From positions 1,798,001 to 1,862,000 of the forward strand of contig NW_008481811.1 in assembly GCF_000365145.1 (NCBI RefSeq): DNA of 64,000 nucleotides, given 5' to 3'. Within the stretch, counting starts at the first letter, position 1; each line of letters begins with the position of its first letter. Positions 30,718 through 41,608 of this stretch are shown here, piece by piece. Made by a program: the position numbers and the translations under genes. The DNA is from Cyphellophora europaea CBS 101466 (Eukaryota; Ascomycota; Eurotiomycetes; Chaetothyriales; Cyphellophoraceae). The notes under the pieces were generated by a model. The model did no database searches. It was given only the letters and a program-made list of their open reading frames with translations, and was not told the origin of the DNA.

Positions 30718-31427
30718 CTAGGTGTTGACTTACTGGCATCTTTAATGCAGCTTGCGGTATCTGCGCTGCCTCAGGCGCCCGCATAGGCGGCCGCAGAGGG
30801 CCTGCATACGCTCTAAGCCCAACTCTAGAGACACATGGGGTAGCATGTCACACATTGAACGTCCAAGCAAATGTTGCGGGGAAATGGTGGAGAGCCCCAC
30901 ATGTTCATGGGGTTGGCCGACTTCCAGATGTGCAAGCAATGCAGCCCTGATTCATTTGCGAACAACAAAGTATCGCAGGCCTTCCGCAGCTACAGAGAAC
31001 CGTCGACAGCGAGCTCACATGGCGGAGGGTTCCCTTCAAGCCCCCTGCTAGGCGGCCAAGGAGCTCAAGGCGTTCGCAGGCAGTGAATGAAACTGTGACT
31101 TGTTTAGTTCCTTGGCGTCAGGCATCCGTCCAAGGCAACGAGTTCATAAGTCTGTTTGTTGCATCCACACGGTAAGAGAGGCGCAAGGAGATGCCATGAA
31201 ACGTAAGTACATTGTGGACATCAAAGCTTCCTATGTAGGTCTTCCTATGTAGGTCTTCCATGGCTTTCTGGTCGTTGCAGGGTTCCGCTCTTCCCCCTTG
31301 ACACAAGCGCGGCTTTCAATACACGGACGAAAACGGTGCTGATGCTCCCTTTCGACCCTGCCCCATTCCATCGTCCTCCCAAGTATCGTTTCGCAGACGA
31401 ACTGCAATCAAGCCCAGCTTCACCATC
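30718..31427. other. Intergenic region with short tandem repeat
   Basis: A 710-bp gap between the methyltransferase start and the end of the coiled-coil gene, both on the minus strand. No gene seen. It contains 2.4 copies of a 14-bp unit, listed separately. Confidence 0.45.
31227..31259 (+). repeat. 14-bp tandem repeat, 2.4 copies
   Basis: The unit CTTCCTATGTAGGT at 31227-31240 is repeated exactly at 31241-31254 and begins again with CTTCC. It is a small local duplication in non-coding sequence with no evident function. Confidence 0.9.
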
Positions 31428-33347
31428 CTATTGGTTCCAGAAGTCATAGTCGACGTCTGGATAATCGCGAAATTCGTAATCCTTCACGCCTTCGTCATCC
31501 TCATCTTCCGAATCTCCATCTTCCGAATCTCCATCATCAGAGTCCTCCTCATCGTCAGCGTCGTCCCCATTGTCCTGAACACCGCCTTCATTGTCCCCAG
31601 CATCCGTCGATCCACCTGCAGTTTCTGAACGTTCAGCGGCCATTGTTGAGACTCCAACTTCAGCTTCTCGTGCTTCAGTTTGCCGATCTCCTCCTTCTTT
31701 TCGCCCAGCTCGGTCTCAAGAATGCTGCAGTTGTCGCCTGACCTCGGTTGGTCGCGCTGCCTGCAGATTCCCTCCATTTTTCTCTTCTGCACTGCAATTG
31801 ACCCCTCCCACTCGGCCAACTCGTCCTCTAATTCCTTTTGCCTCTCCAGCAGCTGCTTGTTCACCTTGAGTCTCCACATGAGATGTAGTACTGTTGAGAT
31901 AGTCACCCTGCCCATCCTGTACAGAATTTTCCCGCGTCGGCAGCCGGGAATAGTCCGCCGTAGTTTCGTTCTGGCTGCTGTTGGGAGGCGCTGTCGCCGA
32001 CTGCTCTTGCGTGTCCTGTTCGGAGGCCGTCTTGAGAGTCGCAAGTTCGTCCGAGACGCGTGTCAATTGGTTTCCCAGCTCCTCGTGAGCGATCTCATTC
32101 TGCCTTTGCCGAGCTTCGTAGATGTTGATTTTGGCATTTAGGGCACGGATCTTCGTACCCCTGTAATTGATTTCAATGGTGAAGTCCTCCTCATAATCTT
32201 CTTTCTGGGACGTAGCTGACAGCGGAACGGCTGCAATTTCCGCTGGCCATTGGCTCTCTCTTGTTTCAGCAAGTCTTCGTAGTGACTTTCTGCATCTCTG
32301 ATCGCCTTGTCGAGTCTAGCTAAGCTGCATTTCTTCTGTGCCTCACAGGCAGCCCCAGACTCGGCTAACTGCTGCTTGAGCTTGGCCTCAGACGCATTGA
32401 GTTCTGCGATCTTCTCATTGCTTTCGGTCTGTTGGTCGACTTGGCATATCAGACGTTCGCAGCTTTTGAAAGCTCTGTTGGCTTTGGACCAGGCGCTGGT
32501 AGACTTTGCAGGTACATCCATCGTGCATGTAATACAACTTTTCTTGGGCAGTTTCGGAATGAATGCTAGTTGCACTCTTCAGGACCCCGTTGTCTGCGTT
32601 GAGGAACAGTGTGCAGTCGACTCGTTCAGCGACTTGTGTATTGAGAGTGTGGATCTCGTCTCGTTGAGCCTCGATTTCCGCCTGTTTGGTGTGACATTCG
32701 GCTGCAGATTTTGTCGTCTGGTTCGCATGCTCAATCGCGACGCAGCGCTCACTGAGCCGTTTGATAAGGTCAACGAGCTTCACAATTGACCAGAAGAAGG
32801 TCTTGATGCTCGACAGGATGCACCTACACATGGTTCTGATATACCAATATCCGAAACTCTGGAAGGTGTGGGCGATGGCCCAGTCGAGCTTGTAATCTAG
32901 ACTGATCAGGGATGTGATGGGGAGGACTGATGGTAAGAAGATGTATTTATAAAGGAATTCGAGCTCTTGTTCGCTGCGCTCCCACACTCTAGAACCCCAG
33001 ACGAGGCCAGAATAGGCGGTGGCAATCCAGTCTTGAGCCGCTCGAGTCGCAATAGTGGTGTCGTGCGCAATTGCTATGCAAAATTCGGAGGCATCGGAGA
33101 AGTCGTCGGAGATTTCGAGCCCAAGACGGAATGCACGTCTGCAAGCGATGGGTAAGAGCCACTCCCAGATATAGAGATAGACCAGGAAGGAGAGGATACC
33201 AGTTGCCAGAACATTGAGCGATGTGAGGAGGGCCGCGCGAGAGAGGTCATCGCAGATGACAAGGTACAGGCGGCGGTGATTGAAGAAGAGGAAGATGAGG
33301 AGGCCCAGGAGAAAGAAAACAAAAAATTCATACATCATGTCTGTCAT
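31428..33347 (-). CDS. Membrane-anchored coiled-coil protein, gene model unresolved
   Basis: Strong coding signal passes between two frames four times. It starts at 33347 with two or three hydrophobic segments (FFVFFLLGLLIFLFF and LLTSLNVLATGILSFLVYLYIW), continues as coiled coil to about 32540, moves to a second frame (KIAELNASEAKLKQQLAESG), returns near 32220 (INIYEARQRQNEIAHEEL), shifts again near 31870 (KQLLERQKELEDELAEWEG), and ends in a third switch near 31600 with an acidic tail closing DYPDVDYDFWNQ. Short GT-AG intervals of the right phase exist at each switch, for example 58 nt between NSV and NKQLLER, 56 nt near 32250 and 41 nt near 31600, so a five-exon gene is possible, but several donors are weak. 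A frame-shifted pseudogene is the alternative. Roughly 500 residues, no family recognised. Confidence 0.5.
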
Positions 33348-33850
33348 GTCGACGAAGCAGATCTTGATAACGCGACTAAGATGGGATGAGAGTTGTGAGG
33401 ATGAAGCTGGTATTGCCGAGGATCGCTAAGATGAGGATGGGCTAGAGTGTGGTAAGAAGGTCGAAGAGACTGTGGGCGTGGCGCAGAAAAGGTCTTTTCC
33501 AGTTGTGACAAACGCGTGAAGCGACGTGACGAGGCTGCTGCCGGCCGTTGTCAGGTGAGGAAGCCACCGAGGCATCTATGCGCCAAGGCTTGATGAATGC
33601 AAGGCAACGCGCTAGGCAGGCTGGGGAAACAAAGGAGAGCCAGCCTTGCAATCGTGAGATCGCGTTCGAATACATGCTCGATATAGTACAGAGTCTCGTC
33701 GAGAGGAACGCAACATTTCGGGTGTGATACGAAATATTGATAAGATCGACATACCGGAATTCTATCCTTGATGTCCTTGACTTTTGCTGGTGTATTAATA
33801 GTCCAGCCCTGCAACCGAATTCCTACCTAGATTACACTCGCACATGGCCA
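33348..33850. other. Intergenic region, no gene seen
   Basis: A 503-bp gap between the start of the coiled-coil gene and the end of the CNNM-family gene, both minus strand. Short frames are unsupported. Confidence 0.45.
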
Positions 33851-36090
33851 CTAACCTTGTTGGCCTAATAAAGGCTCGCTCTCGCCTTTGCCTCCCTGCC
33901 TCTTCTTTCTGCGGCGCTTTTTCTTTGATGAGCTCTCTCGTGCTGTTTCTCCTTTGCTCTGATTCTTTGAACTCTGGGCAGAACTGTGGCCTTTGTTTGC
34001 GCCGCTGTTGTCTTCCTCGCCATTGGACTCGCTGCTGGAAGTCGTCTCCAGAACAACCTTGCGGATACCGTTCGTATCAATAATGTTCTCTGTGATGCTA
34101 CCACTTCGCGCTGGGCCACGGTGTTGATAAAAAGGACTCTTCGATCGAGGACTGCTGGGCAGGCTACCCAGCGTGCTGGAACTGCTGGTCTTCCTGGACT
34201 TAGGACGTGGCTCATCCGGGCTGGGGGATTGGCTCTGCTTGGTTGGGGAATCGAGTTCGGAAGGCATAGCTTGAACAGCTTTGCTGGAACTCATTGGGCG
34301 ATGCTCCGCAGGGGATGTAGACAAGGTTCCATAGCCAACCTGCAAAGCCTGTACTGCGTCACTGGCTTCTTTCCCGCCTGACTGAAGCAAGCCCTCGCCG
34401 ATGCCACCTTTGACAGAAGAAGCATCTTCCGAGATCCGCCGAACTGGAGTTCCTCGATCAGCAGTCACAGAAGCTTGTTTGAGTGCTTCTGATCCGGAAC
34501 CGGGCTTGATCTTGACAGTATTGAAACGTGTAGTTTTCGGTCGACTTGCAAGGTTTGATGGCCCCAAGTGCTTTAGATGCTCCTTTAGATCATCCGTAGG
34601 TGTTCTTCGGAGCGGTCGAATGTCTTCGCCCTTGCTGTTCGTACTGGAGCGGCGGCGTTGCTCTGAGACTGATCGTCGCATTTGAGCACTGACCTCAGAT
34701 CTGGACCTCTGAACGTCTTGCGCGGTAAGCGTTTGGTCTTCGCCGATGTCGACCAGGTTGCCATTGGGAATGTTGAGGCTGTTGGGATCTTCGACAACAT
34801 GGCCTTTGGGAATTCTCATCCGAGGAGCTGGCAGGGCGCGGCGAATGGCTTTGTGAACATCGATGAATACATCCGACTCGTCGACAATTTCTTCTCCGAT
34901 CAACTCTTCAATGACATCCTCCAGGGTTACGACACCGAAAGAACCATGGTCCTCACCCGGGAACTCAGAAACAAGAATCATATGCGATTTGCCTTCTTGG
35001 AAAAAGTTGATAATGTCGAGACAGCTGGTGTCGGGTCGGGTTTCGGGCAGCGTGGCCAAGGCGAACTCGCGAACTGGCTTAGCGTCTTCGGGATCGTAAG
35101 TGATGAGCATCTTGACCAGCAACATCCCAACGAAATTGTCATTGTTATCGGGGTGGTGGACAGGAATTCGAGAATAACCACGAGACAATATGTCGTCCAT
35201 GGTATCTTCATCTAGCACATCGTCCAGAGAAAGGGTGAAGACATCATCCATTGGCGTCATGATGGACCCGACAGGTTTCGCCTTCAGGTCCAGTACGGCA
35301 CTGATGATGGTGACTTCATCGGCGTTAAGCTGCTGATTCACATCGCCCATACTCTTATGGAGCGATACCAGCGTCTTCAGCCCTGCTCTCTTGTACACAG
35401 TACCATGGTCTTCACCCAGGAGGTAATCGAGTAACTTTGCGGTAGGCCAGGCTACTGGAGCCATGAGGTACATCAGGAACAACACCGAGGATGACATCCA
35501 GGATCCGATGGGCAGGCCATAGCGCACACAGATCGACTGTGGAACAATCTCGCCAAAAATGACAATTAATACAGTTGACCCAAGAACAGCCGGCCAGCCA
35601 CCGCCCAGGGACCGATCGAGTACAATGGGCAGGGTCTCATTGGTGATGACGTTGCTGAGGAGTAGAGTGACGAGAACCCAGTGCTTGCCCTTTTTGAGGA
35701 GGCGTAGCACCTTGCCGGCATGTACTTTCTCTGCACCCTCGCCTGACTCTTTGATGACTTGTAAGTAGATTTCATCCTTATCACATGTCAGTTGTCTCCT
35801 ACAATTTTGGACGCGCTAGAACCTACCTGTCCCATTAAAGCGATTGTCAAGCCTGCAAAAGCGCCACCGAGCAGCACCAAAGCGGCCGCAACACCGAGAT
35901 ACAGCCATAGATCCGGATCATCTGGGCTCTTGCCTTCTTCCCCCTCTTCCAGCGAGTGTATCAGGGTTGAGACATAGAGAGGAGCTGCTTGCGCAATCGG
36001 AAGTTGCGCGATCGCAACGAAAAAGAGCTTGGACAGACCGAGTACGAGAGGTCGCTTCGAGAGGTAGGCGTTGGCCGTTGACGCCGGCAT
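33851..36090 (-). CDS. mam3: CNNM/CorC-type transporter-like protein (Mam3 homologue)
   Basis: Two exons (36090-35827 and 35776-33851) with a 50-nt intron give 729 residues. The N-terminus is a likely signal or first membrane segment, then helices of a DUF21 (CNNM transmembrane) domain: LGVAAALVLLGGAFAGLTIALMGQ, spliced directly to DEIYLQVIKESG, then LVTLLLSNVITNETLPIVLDR and LIVIFGEIVPQSICVRYG. A CBS-pair region follows (IMTPMDDVFTLSLDDVLDE; SRIPVHHPDNNDNFVGMLLVK; VTLEDVIEELIGEEIVDESD). The C-terminal third is Ser/Arg-rich and ends in a Lys/Arg-rich tail. Yeast Mam3 is a vacuolar-membrane protein affecting metal homeostasis and mitochondrial morphology; CNNM proteins are linked to magnesium transport. 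It is divergent from the E1-beta gene. Confidence 0.92.
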
Positions 36091-36619
36091 GGGCGTCAGC
36101 TTTTTGGGGTGGTTTGCCGGCAGTAGATCAGCAACAGATCAGTGGGCGGAAGGCCTTGAAGATTGGACGCGGGCTGCGGGTAGTCCGACGAGCTCAAAAC
36201 CCTGTAGCAATAGGATGTGGTGTACAGTGCGCGAGCACGAAGAGCGTGTGAATGGTACTATCGTAGAAGGAAAAGCAGATGATGAGGTCGGAAGCCAAAC
36301 GTGAAGAAGCGAGTGGAACGTTTTGAGGGAGGTGCAGAACGCTCGCGGATGATCTGCATGGCGCCAAGCGTCATACAGCCACTGAGCAGCCGCGTCTCCA
36401 CTGACCTCATTTTCCGCGGCAGGAAGTAGCGGATTTAAGGTGCTGGTGCGCGCTCGCGTCTAAGCCGAGGCTTGGCGCGTTGGGGCGGCTACCGTCGCTC
36501 TGCCTCGGATTTGACGTTGGAGTCAATGTCGATGCTCATAAACCTAAGGGTGAGCTCTTTGCTGCCCTCGGTCACCTTCCTCTCAGTGAGAAACAGTGAA
36601 TGAGGCATAGCTGGCGAAC
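36091..36619. other. Divergent promoter region
   Basis: A 529-bp gap between the starts of the Mam3-type gene (-) and the E1-beta gene (+). It must contain both promoters. No recognisable site was identified. Confidence 0.5.
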
Positions 36620-37849
36620 ATGATGGAAAAGGTCGTGAGAGCATCAGCTCGTGGATGCTCGCGTCTGAGCCGACATGGGCTGCAGCAAAGGGGATATGCT
36701 GCACCCGCGTCCTCCGCCAAGCTGAACAAACCCATTGATTTCAAGAAGAGCATCGTTCTAAATCAGTCTCAAGCAGCCGCCAGAAAGGCGTTCGGTCTCG
36801 AAGACGAAGCTCCAGTGGATTTTCAGAACCTGCATTCGGCCATCAACACGGCCATGCATCATGCCATGAAGGCGGATGAGACTGTTATGCTGTTTGGCGA
36901 GGATGTTGCCTTTGGAGGTGTCTTCAGATGCTCGAAGGGTCTCTCTGACGAATTTGGCTCGTCCAGAGTCTTCAACACGCCTCTATCGGAGCAAGGTCTG
37001 GTCGGTTTCGGGATAGGCTGTGCTGCGGAAGGCATGAGGCCCATCGCTGAGATCCAGTTCGCCGATTACGTCTTTCCTGCCTTCGATCAAATCGTGAACG
37101 AGGCCGCCAAATTTCGGTATCGAGAAGGTGCCACCGGCGGCCACTGTGGTGGCTTGACCATCCGGATGCCTTGTGGAAGTGTCGGCCATGGAGCGCTATA
37201 TCATTCACAAAGTCCCGAGTCTCTCTTTTCACACGTTCCTGGGATGCGGGTTGTGATGCCCCGATCACCTGCTCAAGCTAAAGGCATGCTCACCAACGCT
37301 GTGCTGCACAGCAACGACCCCGTGATTTTCATGGAGCCCAAGATCCTATATCGGGCCTCGGAGGAGTTCGTTCCACGAGATCCTTACACAATACCGCTTG
37401 ACAAAGCCGAGGTCATCAAATCCGGTGCCGACTTGACCTTGATCTCATATGGGCAGCCTCTGTATCTCTGCGGGATGGCAATCGAAGCTCTAGAAAAAGA
37501 AATCAAGGGTCTGAACGTAGAGCTGGTTGACCTGAGAGCAATTTATCCTTGGGATCGCAAGACCATCCTTGGCAGTGTCAACAAGACTGGACGAGCTGTT
37601 GTGGTCCATGAGAGTATGCTCAACGGAGGCATCGGCGCCGAGATCGCTGCGAGTATTCAAGAAGGGGCCTTCCTGAAGCTCGAAGCACCGGTAGCCCGAG
37701 TCACCGGCTGGTCCACACATCCTGGGTTGATCTATGAGAAATTCAATGTTCCAGATGTTACGAGTAAGGACCCCAGTTCGCTGAGACCAACCATGCTAAC
37801 AATAAGGACAGGAATATATGATGCTATGAAGCGAACATTGGAGTACTGA
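36620..37849 (+). CDS. Branched-chain 2-oxoacid dehydrogenase E1 beta subunit (mitochondrial)
   Basis: The frame is open throughout, but 37764-37811 is very probably a 48-nt intron (GTAAGG donor, TGCTAAC branch, ACAG acceptor); removing it gives NVPDVTRIYDAMKRTLEY and 393 residues, whereas keeping it inserts 16 residues in frame. The N-terminus is an Arg/Ser-rich mitochondrial presequence (VVRASARGCSRLSRHGLQQRGY). The thiamine-diphosphate-dependent beta chain is recognised from VMLFGEDVAFGGVFRCSKGL, NTPLSEQGLVGFGIG, EIQFADYVFPAFDQIVNEAAK and VVHESMLNGGIGAEIAASIQE. With the alpha subunit it decarboxylates the 2-oxo acids from leucine, isoleucine and valine. FGGVFRC after the GED motif separates it from the pyruvate dehydrogenase beta subunit. 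Its stop is 21 bp from that of the next gene, on the opposite strand. Confidence 0.95.
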   Translation: MMEKVVRASARGCSRLSRHGLQQRGYAAPASSAKLNKPIDFKKSIVLNQSQAAARKAFGLEDEAPVDFQNLHSAINTAMHHAMKADETVMLFGEDVAFGGVFRCSKGLSDEFGSSRVFNTPLSEQGLVGFGIGCAAEGMRPIAEIQFADYVFPAFDQIVNEAAKFRYREGATGGHCGGLTIRMPCGSVGHGALYHSQSPESLFSHVPGMRVVMPRSPAQAKGMLTNAVLHSNDPVIFMEPKILYRASEEFVPRDPYTIPLDKAEVIKSGADLTLISYGQPLYLCGMAIEALEKEIKGLNVELVDLRAIYPWDRKTILGSVNKTGRAVVVHESMLNGGIGAEIAASIQEGAFLKLEAPVARVTGWSTHPGLIYEKFNVPDVTSKDPSSLRPTMLTIRTGIYDAMKRTLEY

Positions 37850-37870
37850 GCCTCAACATGCAAACCAGCG

Positions 37871-39268
37871 CTATTGATACTCCTCTCGGAAGACCATTAC
37901 CTTTGGTACTTCTTTCCCATCCCGATTCTTCTCGTACCAGGCACGCCACATGCCCAGACAGTTGAAATCGAACACCACTTCGGCTGCTCCACTGGCGCCG
38001 ACTTCTATACCAATAATTCCTCCCTCGCCCTCGCCAGTTCTCCCAAATCGAGTTCCGGCAGACTGCTGCAGCTCACCTCCAGGCCCGGCAACGGCACTCA
38101 CGGCCTTGGATAGCGGTTCTGGGCTGGAGCTATACCTGCATCTCGCGCCAACACTTCGTGCAGCGCTCGTCCGAAGGAATGAGTCGCCGTTACCTGTGCC
38201 ACTCAGTGCTACAGCCCGATGCGATCGTGGCTGAGAAGATGGCTCAGCGAGAGAGCCTGTATAGACATGCGACCGAGAAGTCGCGGAGATGAGCAAGTTC
38301 GACCGATACTCAGATGTCTGGGGATCGCCAGGAAGTCGATGATATGTGGGTAGACTCGTGCCTGCAAAGGCCGGACCCAGGCAGTCAGCGAAAATGTCAA
38401 AAAGCTGTGCCTTTGCCTGACCGATCGCGTTCGTCCACGAGGAGCTCTGAGTATCCCCAGAGGCCTCATGTGCTGACTCTGCGAAGCTCTCGGCCCAGAA
38501 CCCAGCACCAACCGTTGGCGTGTCGCCTATCCTTCCGGGTTTCTTGTTCGTAAGACCGCCTGTACTCGTGGTGACCGCCACATTTCCATAGCGATCCAGA
38601 CAAACCGCGCCAACCGTCCCTTGACTAGGCAATATCATTCCATCTAAGTCTCCCATACCAAAGCTGCTGGTCATTACATGACCGTGCCCCAATTCACGCT
38701 TATGCTCCTCCCACCGCCGCCTCGTCCAGAACCACTCCTTGCCCTTCTTCTCCAGTCCCCTACTCCAACCCCACTCCTCCACCTCCCGCCCACTGAGATG
38801 GCAGTGCATGCCACTGACCCCCGCCCCTTCCCCATCACCCTCAAGCAGCACCTCCCTCGCCAATTGAATCGGATGCCTCGTTCTTCTCAGCAGACTCACG
38901 GCCGCGGCCCTCTTCTTGAATCCACCCATCGCGGGCCCACCGCCACCTTCACAATCGCCATAAGCCTCTGGCCTCACACTGGCGACCATGACACTCGCCT
39001 CCATCTCGATCTCCCCCGCAAGATTGAACACGCTGCCCCTACCGCAGTTGAAGAGCTCGTCATCCTCCATGCGACTGACGGCGTGGACCGCGGCATCCAG
39101 CGCGGTGGCGCCTTGGTCCAGCAGTGCGCGAGTATCCGTCAGGTAGATGAGCAGCGAGTGCCGGTACCGGGCATAGAGCTCGGGGGGGAGGTGGGAGCGG
39201 GCAAGTGCGCCGGCGCCGCCGTGGAGGATCAGCGTTGGCTTGAAGGGGGCTACTGGTGCATTGGCCAT
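37871..39268 (-). CDS. N-terminal-nucleophile hydrolase, taspase/asparaginase-2 family
   Basis: A single exon of 465 residues. The N-terminal half is typical of the family: LILHGGAGALAR, TALDAAVHAVSRMEDDELFNCG, then GSVFNLAGEIEMEASVM. After a variable linker the autocleavage site lies in SQGTVGAVCLD, with Thr218 as the nucleophile generated at the new N-terminus; TTSTGGLTNKKPGRIGDTP is the conserved segment that binds substrate and follows the cleavage site. Family members are L-asparaginases, glycosylasparaginases or threonine aspartases (taspase 1); the exact substrate is not clear. The loop before the cleavage site is long and enriched in Trp, Arg and Glu. The gene ends 21 bp from the E1-beta stop, so the two 3' untranslated regions likely overlap as antisense RNA. 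Sense skew goes from C-rich to G-rich by mid-gene. Confidence 0.9.
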   Translation of the reverse strand: MANAPVAPFKPTLILHGGAGALARSHLPPELYARYRHSLLIYLTDTRALLDQGATALDAAVHAVSRMEDDELFNCGRGSVFNLAGEIEMEASVMVASVRPEAYGDCEGGGGPAMGGFKKRAAAVSLLRRTRHPIQLAREVLLEGDGEGAGVSGMHCHLSGREVEEWGWSRGLEKKGKEWFWTRRRWEEHKRELGHGHVMTSSFGMGDLDGMILPSQGTVGAVCLDRYGNVAVTTSTGGLTNKKPGRIGDTPTVGAGFWAESFAESAHEASGDTQSSSWTNAIGQAKAQLFDIFADCLGPAFAGTSLPTYHRLPGDPQTSEYRSNLLISATSRSHVYTGSLAEPSSQPRSHRAVALSGTGNGDSFLRTSAARSVGARCRYSSSPEPLSKAVSAVAGPGGELQQSAGTRFGRTGEGEGGIIGIEVGASGAAEVVFDFNCLGMWRAWYEKNRDGKEVPKVMVFREEYQ

Positions 39269-39661
39269 GTGGTCGGTGATTTACGGGCTGACTTTTTACC
39301 AACAGTTTGCTCTGCTTCCAATTGTAAGAGTTCACTTGGGGTCGGGGATGTGGCTTTACAACAGACACGCTACGCATAAAGAGCATAGAGCGTCTCACTA
39401 AGAACGTAACGATGATCTACTTCGATCTTGGCACAAATCCATGTCATATGGCAAGTCTGTCTTGGTCTCCCTTCTGTTAACCTCTTCTGGGCCGATTGTA
39501 CTGTTGCTCTCATCGAATGTCATGGACACAGCCCTCTTGGCGACGTTGCTTCGCGCAGTATTCTCCTCCACGCCCTGATTTATAGGTGTTGCGGGACGCG
39601 AAAATTAACGACATGAATCATCCAGAATCTACAAATCTAATGCCTCGCTACTTTGAAACGA
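39269..39661. other. Intergenic region, no gene seen
   Basis: A 393-bp gap between the start of the taspase-like gene and the end of the mannosyltransferase gene, both minus strand. No feature recognised. Confidence 0.45.
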
Positions 39662-40789
39662 TCAATCCGTCGTATGCTCCACGTGCCACCTTCCTCCCAG
39701 CACCATGCACTTCCCGCCTTTCAGACCTCTGGCACGATAGCATAAACCTTCTGACTCGATGCCATCCCAGCCGTCCTTCATCCACCGCGTGCCCACAACA
39801 TACTGATGCGGGAAATTTAGCCCGCGCCAAATGAGCGAAGCGCGCAGGTACAGAAGCGTCGCACCCACTGTGTCCAGCGCCAGAAGGTCATCGTCTGATG
39901 TATCCTTAATGAGCTTGTCGACGTGATATTGCCCCTGAAGGTCCATCTCCCCAGCGTCAATCTCCTTCTGATCCAGATCCCAGCCCCTCGGCCCTTCTCG
40001 GGTTCCACGCCAGGCATTCAGGTCGTAATTGTACATACCGCCCAGGGAGCAGCGCGCCGTGATGATACCGATATCATCTCGCGCCCGCACGTGCCTCAGG
40101 ATGCGGTCCACGATGCCATCATCCAGGCGAAACACGTCTGCGTCGAGCCAGACAATGTGCGCCTCTTCACGCAATGTTTGCAGCATGAGATAATTTCGCA
40201 GCTTCGAGATTTCGGCGCGACGCAACGTCTGCACATCGCCGTCGTGGCGGTGCTCACGAGCGACAGTTGGCCCATCATTGAAGCCTGTGTGCATGAAGAT
40301 CGTCACTCTTGCGAACGCGTACTCGGTAACGGCCTCTTTGTATTGGTGATATTCGTCCATTGAGCTCGTTAGGAGCCCCAATGACGTCTTTTCCACATCA
40401 TGTTGCGCGCTTATAATGTTCAAAAGGTCGTGAACGCATCGTATGCTGTTGTCAGGCTCAGGGTTGTGACCCCATGATGTGTTGTCATAGGTGATGGTGA
40501 GCCAGAGGAGATCGGATGAGGCTGCTAGCCTTGTGTGGGTATATTTTATAACGCCAAAGTCGTCGGTGGTCTCGCTCTCGTACACGGTGCCATGTGCGTT
40601 GTGCACGGAGACCGGTACGTTGTTGTCCCTGGACGCTAGATCGGAACCGGGGCCAACTATGGGTCAAAGCATTAGAGCCTGATATTTGTATAGCCTGCAA
40701 TGACTTCAGTACTTACCAACATAGAATAGCACAAGCAAAAGAACGAGAGCCCCGCTGACTGCCAGGAAAGAGTTCTTGTTCCGCTGCAT
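39662..40789 (-). CDS. Mannosyltransferase, MNN9/ANP1/VAN1 family (GT62)
   Basis: Two exons (40789-40717 and 40656-39662) with a 59-nt intron give 355 residues. Exon 1 encodes a short cytoplasmic tail MQRNKNSF and the membrane anchor AVSGALVLLLLVLFYV, as in type II Golgi proteins. The catalytic region holds the DxD-type motif in IVWLDADVFRLDDGIV, the loop RNYLMLQTLREE, and the C-terminal NFPHQYVVGTRWMKDGWDGIESEGLCYRARGL and HVEHTTD, which are strongly conserved among Mnn9, Anp1 and Van1. These proteins work in M-Pol complexes that begin and extend the mannan backbone on N-glycans in the cis-Golgi. Which of the three paralogues it is cannot be told. Confidence 0.93.
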
Positions 40790-41608
40790 CACAGAGAATG
40801 CAGCGCGTTCAACGCGGCGGTCAATGGGAAGGACACATGAGGCATATCAGTCAGAAGAGGCAGAGAGTGCCAGAGCAGACTCTAAGCCGCAGTCTGACCC
40901 GCAGGCCGGATACGAAATTATTCAGCTCCCACCAGGCGCAGAAGGAACATGAGGTGGCTAAGATTAGCACGAGGGGTCGGGGCCATTACCCCTTTACGTA
41001 ACAAGTCTAGCCCATGATAGCAGGCGACTCTGGAGATCATACTTTCGCTTTCAACCTCGTCTGAGCCCGATCTCGTATCCGACTACTCCACTCTAGAAGC
41101 TAGATTTCAGATTTGGCGACGGTGAGGGTTTGCTCAACTTCGCGGACTTCAGCCTGATGGTCAACATGGTCGGTATGGAGCCGCGCAAGTCACTGGAGAG
41201 CAAGCCGCCGTATACAAAGCAATACTGCCACGCAGTGCGCTTTTGATCCACATACAGCAGTCAGAAAGCTCGATACGAATGGCACACACGGGAGATCAAC
41301 GACGCACTAAGATTGAGGCGCATGTCCTTGATCAGTTATTCAGCATTGATACGGCATGATAGCGTCTCGGCGTACCTCTCACACTGCAGAACCCAGCGCC
41401 AGTCACCAAGGCTGCCCTGCTAGCCCAAGCATGTCCCTGGGCTGGATCGCAGGAGGCCGTGCCTAACACTGTCACTATCTCTTGAGCTCGGCAACGGGGA
41501 ACTATAACCTCAGTGAACCTCTTTCGGAGCGTGAGAAGTCTTTTTCGGCTGCTCTCAGCCTTGCCTCCTCGACCTGCTCTACCAGATTTTGTATGTGTCA
41601 TTGGAGAC
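40790..41608. other. Divergent promoter region
   Basis: About 0.8 kb between the starts of the GT62 gene (-) and the single-pass surface protein gene (+). Frames present here, including an in-frame extension of the latter with only a GTG start at 41513, show no protein-like character. An upstream exon for the surface protein cannot be excluded. Confidence 0.45.
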
